Counted from the stretch's first letter, positions 51,464-60,525 are shown. The stretch is DNA of 64,000 bases from CAVSRC01 sp963798195 (GCA_963798195.1 CAWCSF010000004.1:197638-261637), one strand, 5' to 3'. The notes: a model not told the origin generated them from the sequence alone. Translations and numbers: made by a program.

Positions 51464-53467
51464 TCAGCCCTTCGCGGTTGCCTTGGACTTGGCTTTCGCC
51501 TTGGCTTTGGCGGCGGCGCGGCGGGATTTCACCGTCGATTTCGCCGGCTTGTCGCCGTTGTCCTCGGCTTCGTCGGTTTCGTCCGGCTTGACCGAGTCGT
51601 TGGCTGCCTTCGGCGTGGCCGCTGCGGCGACGGGCTTGGCCGGCTGCGCCGGCTTCTTTCGGAACGTGCCGACGATATTGTCCCAGAGATTCACCTCGGC
51701 GCCGTAGCGCTTCATGATGAAATATTGCTGCGTCACCGACAGCGTGTTGTTCCAAGCCCAGTAGATGACGAGGCCGGCCGGGAACGACGCCAGCATGAAG
51801 GTGAACAGCACCGGCATCCAGGTGAAGATCATCGCCTGGGTCGGGTCCGGCGGGGCCGGGTTCAGCTTCATCTGCACGAACATCGTGATGCCCATGATCA
51901 GCGGCCACAGGCCGATGGCGAGGAACGTGCCGATCACGGGGATGGATAGCGGATCGTAAGGCAGCAGCCCGAAGAGGTTGAAGACGTGCGTCGGATCCGG
52001 TGCGGAAAGGTCGTGGATCCAGCCGAAGAACGGCGCGTGGCGCATCTCGATGGTGACGAAGAGCACCTTGTAGAGCGAGAAGAAGACCGGGATCTGGATC
52101 GCCACCGGCCAGCAGCCGGCGAGCGGATTGATCTTCTCGGTCTTGTACAACTCCATCAGCGCCTGTTGCTGCTTGACCTTGTCGTCCTTGTACTGCTCGC
52201 GCAGCGCGGCCATCTGCGGCTGCACCTTCTTCATCGCGCTCATCGACTTGTAGGATTTGTTGGCGAGCGGGAAGAACAGCGCCTTGACGATGACGGTCAC
52301 CAGCAGGATGGCGACGCCGAAGTTGCCGAACACGTGGAACAGCCAGTCGATGACGAAGAACATCGGCTTGGTGATGAAGAAGAACCATCCCCAGTCGATG
52401 AGCAGGTCGAATTTGTCGATGCCCAGCCTGTCGCGGTACTCGGACAGCACGCTCACCTGCTTGGCGCCGGCGAACAGCCGGCTGGTCTCGGTAACCGTCG
52501 CGCCGGGCGCGATGCTTTCCGCCGTGCCGCGGAAGTCGGTCTGGTAGAGCGGCTTCGACTGGTCGGAATAAACGTAGCGCCCGGTGAAAGGCTTGGTCTG
52601 GTCGGGAATGATCGTCGCCGCCCAGTACTTGTCGGTGATGCCGAGCCAGCCTTTGGTGACGTCGTTCCACGACACCTCATGGCTCTTCTTCATGTCGGCG
52701 TACTTGTATTCCTGCAGCCCGTCAGCGCCGAGCACACCGATCAGGCCCTCGTGCAGAATCCAGTAGCCGGAGACGTGCGGTTCGCCGACGCGTGTGATCC
52801 GGCCAAACGGCGACAGGCTGTAGGCGAGGGTGCCGTTGTTGGTCACGTTGTCGGTGACCGTCAGCATGTATTGTTGGTCGATGGCGATTTGGCGCTCGAA
52901 CAGCAGCCCGCTGCCATTGTCGTAGGTCAGCGTCACCGGCGTGGAAGAGGTCAGCTTGGCGTTGGCCGGGGCCGTCCACTGGGTCTGCGGACCGGGCAGG
53001 GCGCCGGCCTCTGCCGGGCCGATCCAGCCGAATTCGGCAAAATAGGCGTCCGGTCCGCCGCTCGGCGAGAGCAGCACGATGGTCGGGCTCTTGGGGTCTA
53101 CGGTCTCGTGATAATCGTTGAGGCGCAGGTCGTCGACGCGGCCGCCCGTCAGGTTGATTGAACCGGTCACCCGCGCGGTTTCGATCGGCACCCGCTGGGA
53201 GAGCGCCAGTGCCTCGTCCCGCGTCTCGGCCGTCTGCTGTGGTGCAGCCGCCCCCGGCAAGGCGCCGGCGGCTGTCGGGGCCGCGGCGGTCGTGGCGGCG
53301 TCGCCACCTGTCGCGGCCGGCGTCGTCGCCGTCTGGGCAGCCTGCTGCTGCGCTGCATCCTGTTGCGCTCGCTCGATTTCCGGTCCGGCGATGAAGAATT
53401 GCCAGCCGAAAAGAACGACCATCGACAAGACGATGGCCAGGATGAAATTGCGGTTGTTGTCTTTCAT
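51464..53467 (-). CDS. yidC: Membrane protein insertase YidC
   Basis: A 667-residue YidC, inserting proteins into the inner membrane with or without Sec. There is an N-terminal anchor (residues 6-25), a long Ala/Thr/Gln-rich linker (about 33-80), the periplasmic beta domain (about 85-380), and the conserved core: DWLFHVFGNFGVAILLVTVIVKALFF, AGCWPVAIQIPVFFSLYKVL and MPVLFTFMLASFPAGLVIYWAWNNTLSV. A basic tail from about 640 suits ribosome contact. Its start overlaps the rnpA stop (ATGA). Confidence 0.95.
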   Translation of the reverse strand: MKDNNRNFILAIVLSMVVLFGWQFFIAGPEIERAQQDAAQQQAAQTATTPAATGGDAATTAAAPTAAGALPGAAAPQQTAETRDEALALSQRVPIETARVTGSINLTGGRVDDLRLNDYHETVDPKSPTIVLLSPSGGPDAYFAEFGWIGPAEAGALPGPQTQWTAPANAKLTSSTPVTLTYDNGSGLLFERQIAIDQQYMLTVTDNVTNNGTLAYSLSPFGRITRVGEPHVSGYWILHEGLIGVLGADGLQEYKYADMKKSHEVSWNDVTKGWLGITDKYWAATIIPDQTKPFTGRYVYSDQSKPLYQTDFRGTAESIAPGATVTETSRLFAGAKQVSVLSEYRDRLGIDKFDLLIDWGWFFFITKPMFFVIDWLFHVFGNFGVAILLVTVIVKALFFPLANKSYKSMSAMKKVQPQMAALREQYKDDKVKQQQALMELYKTEKINPLAGCWPVAIQIPVFFSLYKVLFVTIEMRHAPFFGWIHDLSAPDPTHVFNLFGLLPYDPLSIPVIGTFLAIGLWPLIMGITMFVQMKLNPAPPDPTQAMIFTWMPVLFTFMLASFPAGLVIYWAWNNTLSVTQQYFIMKRYGAEVNLWDNIVGTFRKKPAQPAKPVAAAATPKAANDSVKPDETDEAEDNGDKPAKSTVKSRRAAAKAKAKAKSKATAKG

Positions 53468-53820
53468 CGACCGGACCTGTTCAGCGCTCTCGGGCGCGCC
53501 AGTTCGGCAAACCCGCTCTCTAGATCGGTGACCAGCCGAGCGAATTGAAGGGTCAGCGCGGCACGACGGCCGACAAGCACATAATCCGTGGCCGTTTCGA
53601 GGAGCCCGCCAGTGGCGGAAACGGCCGCCCGCAGGCGGCGTCGGATACGGTTACGTACGACCGCGTTACCAGTTTTCTTGGTCACCGTGAAACCGACCCG
53701 CGGTGGCCGGTTGTCGGCGTTTTCCGGAACTTTCAGCGCCTGCAGGACAAAGCCGGGGCGCGAAACACGCTTTCCGCCGGCGACGGCCTTGAAGTCGGCG
53801 CGGCGTCGCAGGTGCTCCAT
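53464..53820 (-). CDS. rnpA: Ribonuclease P protein component
   Basis: A 118-residue RnpA that helps RNase P RNA mature tRNA 5' ends. The family core is RVGFTVTKKTGNAVVRNRIRRRLRAAV near residues 40-66, and the N terminus LRRRADFKAVAGGKRVSRPGFVLQAL is typical. The ATG at 53820 is preferred; the upstream ATG at 53874 lies inside rpmH. It stands 22 bases after rpmH and is followed directly by yidC, the widely conserved order. Confidence 0.92.
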   Translation of the reverse strand: MEHLRRRADFKAVAGGKRVSRPGFVLQALKVPENADNRPPRVGFTVTKKTGNAVVRNRIRRRLRAAVSATGGLLETATDYVLVGRRAALTLQFARLVTDLESGFAELARPRALNRSGR

Positions 53821-53842
53821 GCCGCCGGGAGCCGCCGTCGGG

Positions 53843-53977
53843 TCAGGCTGAGAGCTTCTTGCGTCCGCGTGCACGGCGCGCCGCGATGACCTTGCGTCCG
53901 CCGGTTGTCTCCATGCGGGCGCGGAATCCGTGGCGGCGCTTGCGAACCAGCTTGCTCGGTTGATAGGTACGTTTCAT
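53843..53977 (-). CDS. rpmH: 50S ribosomal protein L34
   Basis: A 44-residue basic protein starting MKRTYQPSKLVRKRRHGFR and ending in RARGRKKLSA, the complete L34 pattern with MxTxxGRxVIxxRRxxGRKKLSA. It is too short to be found without looking for it. It starts the rpmH-rnpA-yidC-ysxC-argB-HAD transcription unit behind a near-consensus promoter. Confidence 0.96.
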   Translation of the reverse strand: MKRTYQPSKLVRKRRHGFRARMETTGGRKVIAARRARGRKKLSA

Positions 53978-54010
53978 GGCGTCTTCTCCGCGCGGGCCGG
54001 CCGCGCCGGG

Positions 54011-54039
54011 CTTATAAGGAGCGGGTTGAATCGAGTCAA
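54011..54039 (-). promoter_or_regulatory. Near-consensus sigma-70 promoter of the rpmH operon
   Basis: On the minus strand TTGACT is followed by exactly 17 bases and TATAAG, about 35 bases before the rpmH ATG. Both hexamers match the vegetative consensus at five of six positions, with ideal spacing. It fits high transcription of L34 and the linked genes. Confidence 0.8.
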
Positions 54040-54136
54040 CGCAACCGCCGCCGGCCGCGGCGGTCGCTCTCGTGCGGTGGCTTTTAGCGGAAACCGGTTA
54101 TCATTGCCACCGTTTCAGCCGCGATTCTGAAGGTGC

Positions 54137-55588
54137 ATGGCAGAAGAATTGACCCCCGATATTTGCGTGGTCGGCGGTGGGCCCGGTGGCGTCGCCGCCG
54201 CGCTCGCCGCCTTGGCCGAGGGCGTTCCCGTGATCCTGGTGGAAAAGGGCCCAATGGGCGGTTCCGACCTGGCCTGGGGCTCGATTCCGTCCAGGGCCTT
54301 GAGCGCCGCGGCCGGGGTTAACGAACTGCTGCGCCGGGCGCCCGCGCTGGGCGTCACCGGCGCTCCGCTGCAGGTGGACCTCGCCGGGGTTCGCGAGCAT
54401 ATCGACGCAGTGGCGTCTGCCGTCGCCCCGAATGTGTCCGCCGAGCGGCTGACCGCGCTCGGCGTCAGGGTGATCGCCGCCCCGGCCCGCTTCGTCGATC
54501 GCGACACGATGATGGCCGGCGACCTCGCGATCCGGGCTCGCCGCACGATTCTGGCGGTCGGTTCGGTGCCGGCCGCACCGTCCGATATTCCCGGCCTCGA
54601 TGGTGTCGAGCACATGACCGTCGAGAGCGGGTTCGATGTTACCCGCAAGCCCGACCATCTGCTTGTCTTCGGTGCGGGGCGGGAAGGTCTGGAATTCGCC
54701 CAGGCCTGGAATCGCCTCGGTATCGACGCGACGGTCATCGATCGCGGCGCCGCACTTCCCGGTGACGATCCCGAACTCGCGGCTGTCGTCGTTGACCGTC
54801 TCAAGGCGGAAGGGATCAGGGTCCGCACCGGCGTCGAGATCGTTTCGGTCGCGCGCCGGCGCGGCGGCGTCCGTTTCACCGTCTCCGATCCCGAAGGCGG
54901 TGACGCCGCCATCGACGGGTCGCACCTTCTGGTCGCCACCGGGCGCAGGCCCAACATCGACGGCCTCGACCTTGCTGCCGGTGGCATCCAGCACGACGAG
55001 GCCGGCATCGTCGTCAACGCCAACCTGCGCACCACCAACCGCCGCGTCTTCGCCATCGGCGACGCCATCGCCGGACCGGCCCATGTCGCGCGCGCCCGGC
55101 ATCAGGCGGTGCGTGTCGTGAAGTCGCTGCTGTTCCGCGTGCCGTCCGCCGCCGAAACGGCCGCGCCGCCCTTCGTCACCTTCACCGATCCGGCGTTGGC
55201 GACCGTGGGCCTCAACGAGACCGAAGCGCGCCGCCGTCACGGCGACAAGGTTCGTGTGCTGCGTCACACGTTTGCCGAGAACACGCGCGCCCGGATCGAT
55301 CGCCAGCCTGCGGGTTTCATCAAGGTCGTGGTCGCCCCGGCCGGGCACGTGCTGGGGGCATCCATCGTCGGGCAGGATGCCTGCGAGATGATCGCGCTAT
55401 GGTCGCTGGCTGTCGCCCAGCGCCTGCCGATCGCGGCGATCGCGGCCATGCCCGCGCCTTATCCGACCCTGGCCGAAATCTCGCAGCAGGTCGCGGCCGG
55501 GTTTTTCGCGGCCAATGCAGCCGAGGGCGTCGGTTTGACCAGCCCGTTGCGGCGGCGCATCATTGGCCTGCTCAGGAAATTCGGCTGA
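54137..55588 (+). CDS. Flavoprotein of the disulfide-reductase family lacking its redox cysteines
   Basis: A 483-residue protein with the fold of dihydrolipoyl dehydrogenase/mercuric reductase: FAD motif VVGGGPGGVAAALAAL at residues 11-26, NAD(P)-binding half near 180-210 (LLVFGAGREGLEFAQAW), and a C-terminal dimerisation domain with FVTFTDPALATVGLNETEA. The active-site block normally reads GGTCxxxGCIPSK; here it is GGSDLAWGSIPSR, so both Cys are replaced (Asp44, Ser49). The C-terminal HPT(L)xE base is PYPTLAE, with Tyr for His. It is therefore not a disulfide reductase. A sensor, diaphorase or other flavoprotein role is possible. The histidine kinase follows by two bases. Confidence 0.85.
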   Translation: MAEELTPDICVVGGGPGGVAAALAALAEGVPVILVEKGPMGGSDLAWGSIPSRALSAAAGVNELLRRAPALGVTGAPLQVDLAGVREHIDAVASAVAPNVSAERLTALGVRVIAAPARFVDRDTMMAGDLAIRARRTILAVGSVPAAPSDIPGLDGVEHMTVESGFDVTRKPDHLLVFGAGREGLEFAQAWNRLGIDATVIDRGAALPGDDPELAAVVVDRLKAEGIRVRTGVEIVSVARRRGGVRFTVSDPEGGDAAIDGSHLLVATGRRPNIDGLDLAAGGIQHDEAGIVVNANLRTTNRRVFAIGDAIAGPAHVARARHQAVRVVKSLLFRVPSAAETAAPPFVTFTDPALATVGLNETEARRRHGDKVRVLRHTFAENTRARIDRQPAGFIKVVVAPAGHVLGASIVGQDACEMIALWSLAVAQRLPIAAIAAMPAPYPTLAEISQQVAAGFFAANAAEGVGLTSPLRRRIIGLLRKFG

Positions 55589-55590
55589 CC

Positions 55591-57069
55591 ATGAACGACC
55601 AGTCCGGCAACGGCGTGGACGGTAAGCCTGTCGTGGCTGCACGGGCAACCCGTGCGCGCCACGGGTTCGGCCTGTCATGGAAGCTGCTGGCCCTGACGGT
55701 GTTGTACGTGATGCTGAGCGAAGTCCTCATCTACGTGCCGTCGATTGCCAATTTCCGCGTCAACTGGCTGATGGACCGCATGACCATGGCCGACGCCGCG
55801 AGCCTCGTCCTGGCAGAGTCTATCGCCTCGGACGTCCCCGCCGATATTCAGAAGGATCTTCTGGGCGCCCTCGATGCGACAGCCATCGCAATCCGCAATG
55901 GCGCCACCAGCCGCCTGATCGCCACGGTCGACATGCCGCCCAAGGTCGATCGCTCAACCGACCTCAGGACCATGGAGCCTGTTGCGGAAGTCGTCGACGC
56001 GTTCGACACGCTCTTCGCGCGTCAGGAGCGGACGCTCCGCGTTGTTGGCGACTCGCGATCCGGAGCGGTTCTCGAGCTCATCATCAGCGATCGGCCGCTG
56101 CGTTCGGCGATGATCGAGTATTCAGTGAACATCATCTGGCTTGCGGCGCTCATTTCCGTCATCACCGCCGGTCTGCTCTACTTGACCATAACGCGCCTGC
56201 TCGTCCGCCCGATGCGTCGGCTGACCGAAAACATCGTCGCCTTCTCCGAGGTTCCGGAAGATACCGCCCGGATCATCGTACCGAGTGGGCGCGGCGACGA
56301 GATCGGCATCGCCGAGGAGCATCTCGCCACGATGCAACGCGACCTGCAGGGAACGCTGCGCGAGCAGCGCCACCTCGCCGATCTCGGTCTCGCCGTCTCC
56401 AAGATCAATCACGACCTGCGCAACATGCTGGCTTCGGCGCAGCTCTTCTCGGACCGTCTGGGCAGCTTGCCGGATCCCAATGTCCAGCGCTTCGCGCCCA
56501 AGCTGATCGGCGCGCTCGACCGCGCCATTTCCTATTGCCAGTCGACGCTCACCTACGGTCGCGCCCGCGAGGCCGCGCCGGCCCGGCGGCTCGTGGTGCT
56601 CGACCGGCTGGTCGACGATGTTGCCGACGTGCTGGGCCTCGTCGGGCACGCCATGATCACCTGGGAAAATCGGGTGCCGGCCGGACTGGAGGTCGACGCC
56701 GATCCCGAGCAGTTGTTCCGCGTGCTGGTCAACCTCTGCCGCAATTCCATCCAGGCGCTGGAGAGCGATCCCGACAGCGCCGTGGTGCGGCGGCTGACGG
56801 TCTCTGCGGCGCGCGACGGCGCCGCCGTGACCATCCGCGTCGAGGATACCGGCCCGGGCGTGCCGGAACAGGCGCGCGCCTCGCTCTTCCGTGCGTTCCA
56901 GGGGCCTGTGCGCCAGGGCGGCACCGGCCTCGGCCTCGCCATTGCCTCCGAGCTGGTCCGCGCCCACGGCGGCTCGATCATGCTGGTCAATGCGGGCGGG
57001 CCGGGCGCGACCTTCGCGATTGTCATACCGGATCGTCCCCACGCCAATGGACGCAATGGCGGCAATTGA
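55591..57069 (+). CDS. Sensor histidine kinase
   Basis: A 492-residue membrane histidine kinase. Membrane spans are about residues 31-50 and 181-203, framing a periplasmic sensor of about 130 residues; then a HAMP-like linker (LLVRPMRRLTENIVAFSEVPED). The phosphoacceptor is His274 in SKINHDLRNML, followed by the ATPase N box LVNLCRNSIQAL, G1 VEDTGPGVPE and G2 GGTGLGLAIAS. No response regulator gene is adjacent. It is 2 bases after the flavoprotein gene, so the two proteins are made together, suggesting a functional pair. Confidence 0.9.
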   Translation: MNDQSGNGVDGKPVVAARATRARHGFGLSWKLLALTVLYVMLSEVLIYVPSIANFRVNWLMDRMTMADAASLVLAESIASDVPADIQKDLLGALDATAIAIRNGATSRLIATVDMPPKVDRSTDLRTMEPVAEVVDAFDTLFARQERTLRVVGDSRSGAVLELIISDRPLRSAMIEYSVNIIWLAALISVITAGLLYLTITRLLVRPMRRLTENIVAFSEVPEDTARIIVPSGRGDEIGIAEEHLATMQRDLQGTLREQRHLADLGLAVSKINHDLRNMLASAQLFSDRLGSLPDPNVQRFAPKLIGALDRAISYCQSTLTYGRAREAAPARRLVVLDRLVDDVADVLGLVGHAMITWENRVPAGLEVDADPEQLFRVLVNLCRNSIQALESDPDSAVVRRLTVSAARDGAAVTIRVEDTGPGVPEQARASLFRAFQGPVRQGGTGLGLAIASELVRAHGGSIMLVNAGGPGATFAIVIPDRPHANGRNGGN

Positions 57070-57072
57070 GAC

Positions 57073-57633
57073 CTACCGCTTCGTTGGCGGTCGCCCGGCC
57101 AGCCGCTTCGCCTGCGCAACCTCGTCCGCCGTCATCCATTGTTGCAGGTTGTCGCGCCACCATGCCGATTGCCGGTCGCCGTGCCGGGCGGCGCGATCCG
57201 CCCAGACGTAGGCCTCGACACGGGTCTTCTCCACGCCGATGCCCGCCGCATGGAGTCGCGCCAGGCGCGCCTCGGCGATGACGTTCCCCTGTATTGCGGC
57301 CTTTCGGTACCAGCGCGCCGCTTCCACCGGATCGCGCGGCAGCGCCCAGCCGACGAGATACATCAGCCCGAGCTTTGCCTGGGCGACATCATAGCCGCCT
57401 TCGGCCGCTCGGCGGAACCAGTGGACCGCCAGGTCGTAATCGCGCACAACGCCGTCGCCGGTGTCGTACATGATCGCCAAAGCAAACTGAGCCCGCGGGT
57501 CGCCTTGTTCCGCCGCCGCGACTGCACCGGGTGTCGGCGCGGCCATCGTCGGGCCGGGCGTGGCTGCAATCCCGAGCAGTACTGCAGCACATGTCCGCAC
57601 AAGTATGCGATTTCGGGTCCGTGCACCGTCCAT
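57073..57633 (-). CDS. Sel1-repeat exported protein
   Basis: A 186-residue protein with a signal peptide (about residues 10-31) and Sel1-like repeats: AEQGDPRAQFALAIMYDTGDGVVRDYDLAVHWFRRAAEGGYDVAQAKLGLMY, then VEAARWYRKAAIQGNVIAEARLARLHAAGIGVEK. Sel1 proteins mediate protein-protein contacts; no activity is predicted. It is convergent with the kinase gene (3 bases between stops) and divergent from tRNA-Arg. Confidence 0.85.
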   Translation of the reverse strand: MDGARTRNRILVRTCAAVLLGIAATPGPTMAAPTPGAVAAAEQGDPRAQFALAIMYDTGDGVVRDYDLAVHWFRRAAEGGYDVAQAKLGLMYLVGWALPRDPVEAARWYRKAAIQGNVIAEARLARLHAAGIGVEKTRVEAYVWADRAARHGDRQSAWWRDNLQQWMTADEVAQAKRLAGRPPTKR

Positions 57634-57734
57634 CCGGTTGACGCTAACCGACCCCGAACCGGCGCGAAAGGCTTGCAATCGCTGGGACCATTCAGTAGCT
57701 AGAGGCCGCCGCCCGGCCCGCCGGGAACCGGCAC

Positions 57735-57811
57735 GCGCCCGTAGCTCAGCTGGATAGAGCACCAGACTACGAATCTGGGGGTCAGGAGTTCGAATCTCTT
57801 CGGGCGCGCCA
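57735..57811 (+). tRNA. tRNA-Arg (anticodon ACG)
   Basis: A complete 77-base cloverleaf: acceptor arms GCGCCCG and CGGGCGC, D arm with AGCTCAGCTGGATAGAGC, anticodon arm CCAGA-CTACGAA-TCTGG with anticodon ACG, T arm GGAGTTCGAATCTC-like, discriminator G and encoded CCA. It reads the CGN family. It marks the border between chromosome backbone and the presumed integrated element on its 3' side. Confidence 0.97.
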
Positions 57812-58012
57812 ATCTTTCCAAGTGCATAGGCCCCGTCGTCGGCACCCGCCGATGCGGCGAGCAATGAATAAGCAATGAACTCGGCCCGTTCGGCTGCCGC
57901 GCCTTCGCTGTCGGCTGTCTTGAGACGGCAGGCTCTGGCGCATTGTGGCGTTCGCCCCCACTTGAGGGAACGCGAACATCGATCGCAAGAAGACGGCTGC
58001 GAGGTAGCGACC
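57812..58012. other. Junction segment after the tRNA, no gene seen
   Basis: About 200 bases between the tRNA 3' end and the first small gene of the accessory region. No open frame with a ribosome-binding site, no clear terminator and no repeat of the tRNA 3' end within the window. If the element integrated into this tRNA, this is its left end. Confidence 0.4.
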
Positions 58013-58291
58013 ATGGCCCATCTGGAGAACTTCGCCCAATTACTGATCTGGGCGATGGACGGGCGAGGAACAATGTCGAACCCGGCGATTTACCGGGAGC
58101 TGAAGGCGACCGCCAAGGAGCACGGTCGGACCCTGCCGCCGAATTGGGAATCGGAGGTTAGGCAGACCCTCCAGGCCCACTGCCCGACGGCGAAGCAGTA
58201 CAGGGGCGGGCCGGACTACTTCGAGCACCGCGGCAGGGGGCAATGGTCCTGCAAGGTGTCGTCGCCGTCGCTATCGTCCTTCGCCCTGTAG
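58013..58291 (+). CDS. Small winged-helix-like protein
   Basis: A 92-residue protein, MAHLENFAQLLIWAMDGRG followed by IYRELKATAKEHGRTLPPNWESEVRQTLQAHCPTAKQY, PDYFEHRGRGQWSCK. The order (acidic helix, Arg/Thr-rich recognition helix, then a G-x-G-x-W ending) resembles the DNA-binding winged-helix module found at the N terminus of some restriction endonucleases and HNH proteins, but here alone. No nuclease domain follows. The role is unknown. The start has no strong ribosome-binding site. Confidence 0.55.
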   Translation: MAHLENFAQLLIWAMDGRGTMSNPAIYRELKATAKEHGRTLPPNWESEVRQTLQAHCPTAKQYRGGPDYFEHRGRGQWSCKVSSPSLSSFAL

Positions 58292-58461
58292 GTTGGCTCG
58301 CGCCGAAGGCCCGAAGCCCATGTGCCACTGAAGCCGAAGTAGTGGGCTACTCGGTCGCCGCCTGATGGTTTGATCCACCTCGACCGCCCGAGCCGGCGCT
58401 TCGAAAGAAGACGCCCGGCCGCTCTGACAAGCGAACCGGGCGCAGTTTCGAGGAAGGATCG
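58292..58461. other. Spacer in the accessory region, no gene seen
   Basis: 170 bases of GC-rich sequence between two accessory genes, ending in GAGGAAGG, the ribosome-binding site of the next gene. No repeat or strong hairpin stands out. Confidence 0.4.
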
Positions 58462-59010
58462 ATGCCTACGCCGCCGGAAGACCCGACTGAGCCGTCGTTG
58501 ACGGACGACGCCGCCGATGAGCGACTGGCCGTCTCCGACGCCGCCGACGGCGACCACACCAGGCTCGTCGAACTCCTCAACAGCCGCGGACTCCGCCTCG
58601 TCGCCGACCTGCTCGTGGGCCACCGGCTCATCCGCCGCAAGCGGAGGGGCAGGCCGCCGATACCGGACGGCTCGCCATTTGCGCACGCTCTGGCCGACGC
58701 TATCGAGCGCAAGCGTCACCTCGTCCGATATCCGATCGACCGGCCGATGAGCGTGGCTGACTACGTCGGCGAGCGGTGGGGCTGGGATCCCACCGGCTTC
58801 AGCGGCGAGGTCGTCCTCTTTCCCCGAGACGCCCCGTCGACATGGTCCGCGATCATCACCACGGCCGTCGGGCCAGCCGCGGTCGACGCACGCACTATCG
58901 ACGGAGGGGGATCGCACCAGGCGAGGGCGATCATCGCCGGGCGGGCCGACGAGCGGAGGCCGGCGGGGATCGCCGCCGACCGTCCGGCTGAAAGCTCCGC
59001 GCGTTTGTAG
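58462..59010 (+). CDS. Accessory protein of unknown function
   Basis: A 182-residue frame with GAGGAAGG 5 bases before the ATG. The first 30 residues are acidic (PPEDPTEPSLTDDAADERL), the middle has LVELLNSRGLRLVADLLVG, RRKRRGRPPIPDGSPFAHAL and DYVGERWGWDPTG. A Gly/Arg-rich tail follows. I recognise no domain. Its place between small element genes and the primase suggests an accessory-element gene. Coding is likely because of the binding site and length. Confidence 0.5.
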   Translation: MPTPPEDPTEPSLTDDAADERLAVSDAADGDHTRLVELLNSRGLRLVADLLVGHRLIRRKRRGRPPIPDGSPFAHALADAIERKRHLVRYPIDRPMSVADYVGERWGWDPTGFSGEVVLFPRDAPSTWSAIITTAVGPAAVDARTIDGGGSHQARAIIAGRADERRPAGIAADRPAESSARL

Positions 59011-59092
59011 CCGGCCCACGGACGGCTCACGCAGATCGCGCGCCGCGGCACGGTGCCGGCCGGTGCAAACGATCAACTGGAGAACGACGACG

Positions 59093-60052
59093 ATGGGCAA
59101 CATCCCGACAAGCGTGGCGCGGTTCGACAGGGCCGACGCCCTGCTCAACGCCCACCCCGCCCTGCAGATCAGGATGGAGACGATCGAGGACGAGCGCGAC
59201 CTCGCCGCCCGCGCGATGAACCGCGCCTACGAGCGCTTCGAGGAGGCTAGAACGGCCAAGCGTCAGGCCGAGGATAACCGCCGGGAGGTCCAGGCCCACT
59301 TCGATAACGGCACGCTGATCACCGAGAAGCACCTGGGCTTCGACGAGAAGACTGGGATGCAGATCGTCGAGCAGGCGATGGACGACGACGCCGTGCGCAA
59401 AGCCGAGCTGGCAGTCGAGTCGGCGAAGGCGAGGTTCCTGCGCGCCGACGAGACACGCGCAACCGCATCGGAAGCCTGGCAGGCCGCTTCGAGGCTGCAC
59501 GCCGCCTGCGAGCGCTACCTTGGGCAGATCGGCAAATTCGTCCCCGCGCCGGCGAAGGGCGCACCGCACCGAGGCGAGACGCCGGCCGCTGCCGTAGATC
59601 GCCTCCGCGCCGAGATAGACCGCATCGCCGCGCTGATCTCGAAGGCCGAGCGGGCGCCGAAACCGGCCGAGGAGATCAGGCGGCTGATCCGCCGAGAGGT
59701 CCAGCTCACCGCGAAGAGGGGCGCGCCGCTGGTCGGCAAGAACGGCGTGCGCTGGCCGCCGATGCTCGTCGGCGTCAACTCGATCACCGACTGCCTGGCG
59801 CTGATCGCCCGCATGTTCCCGGAGCAGCTGGCGGCCGTCGCCGAGGCCGAGGTCAAGGATTCGCCGGACGCGATGTCCGACGAACAGCGGGAGCGGCGCC
59901 TGAATGAGCTGGCCTCGCAGCACCTCGCCCTGAACCGGGAGGAAGAGGCTGTCATCCGCGTCGCTGAACAGGCCGGCGCCAAGATCGCCCGGCGGGCCGA
60001 GGCCGATCCGAGGGCGGTGCTCGACGTCGATGGGCCGTCGCCAAGGGACTGA
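59093..60052 (+). CDS. Coiled-coil accessory protein
   Basis: A 319-residue, strongly charged helical protein. Long coiled-coil stretches cover about residues 20-75 (ERDLAARAMNRAYERFEEAR) and 95-145 (KAELAVESAKARFLRADETR), with another at 165-205. A central block reads GAPLVGKNGVRWPPMLVGVNSITDC. No known domain. Such proteins occur in phage-like elements as scaffolding or DNA-binding partners, but that is a guess. The ATG at 59093 has GGAGAACG about 10 bases upstream. Confidence 0.6.
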   Translation: MGNIPTSVARFDRADALLNAHPALQIRMETIEDERDLAARAMNRAYERFEEARTAKRQAEDNRREVQAHFDNGTLITEKHLGFDEKTGMQIVEQAMDDDAVRKAELAVESAKARFLRADETRATASEAWQAASRLHAACERYLGQIGKFVPAPAKGAPHRGETPAAAVDRLRAEIDRIAALISKAERAPKPAEEIRRLIRREVQLTAKRGAPLVGKNGVRWPPMLVGVNSITDCLALIARMFPEQLAAVAEAEVKDSPDAMSDEQRERRLNELASQHLALNREEEAVIRVAEQAGAKIARRAEADPRAVLDVDGPSPRD

Positions 60053-60197
60053 CATTGCTCCGCACCGCCGACGGTCAGCGGCGAGTGGACGGCGGGATTT
60101 CACCCGCCGAGGTGGTGCCGCCGGGGTCCTCGTCCTCGTGCCCCGGCGGCGCTGCCCATCAAACAGGCCATCACCCGAATTCGAAGGAGACAAGACC

Positions 60198-60434
60198 ATG
60201 GCCAAAGAGGCCCAGGAGAAGAAGTTTTACGTGATCGGCTCGGCGGCGATGAAGGACGGCAGTGAGCTCGACTTCGTCGGCAAGGGCTACGTGCCGCATA
60301 CCATCGCCGAACACGAGGCGCTCATCGATGAGATGGTTTCGGCGACTGCCGAGAGCGCGCGGAAGAAGGGGCTCAATCCCGAAGCCATCTACAAGCGCTG
60401 GAACAGTCCGAAGAAGCCCGCGAGCGAGAACTAG
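60198..60434 (+). CDS. Small accessory protein (78 aa)
   Basis: A 78-residue acidic-to-basic protein, MAKEAQEKKFYVIGSAAMK, then GKGYVPHTIAEHEALIDEM and a C-terminal KKGLNPEAIYKRWN. AAGGAG is 8 bases before the ATG, a strong translation signal. No family is recognised. It sits in the string of small genes before the primase and is probably part of the same transcript. Confidence 0.6.
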   Translation: MAKEAQEKKFYVIGSAAMKDGSELDFVGKGYVPHTIAEHEALIDEMVSATAESARKKGLNPEAIYKRWNSPKKPASEN

Positions 60435-60525
60435 CGAGCCGCAGACAGGCAGACAGCAGTCGGAAACGGAGGCGCCCGCCCGTTGCAGGGGCGGGCGCCG
60501 ACACTGCGGCCAGGGAGCCGAAGCG

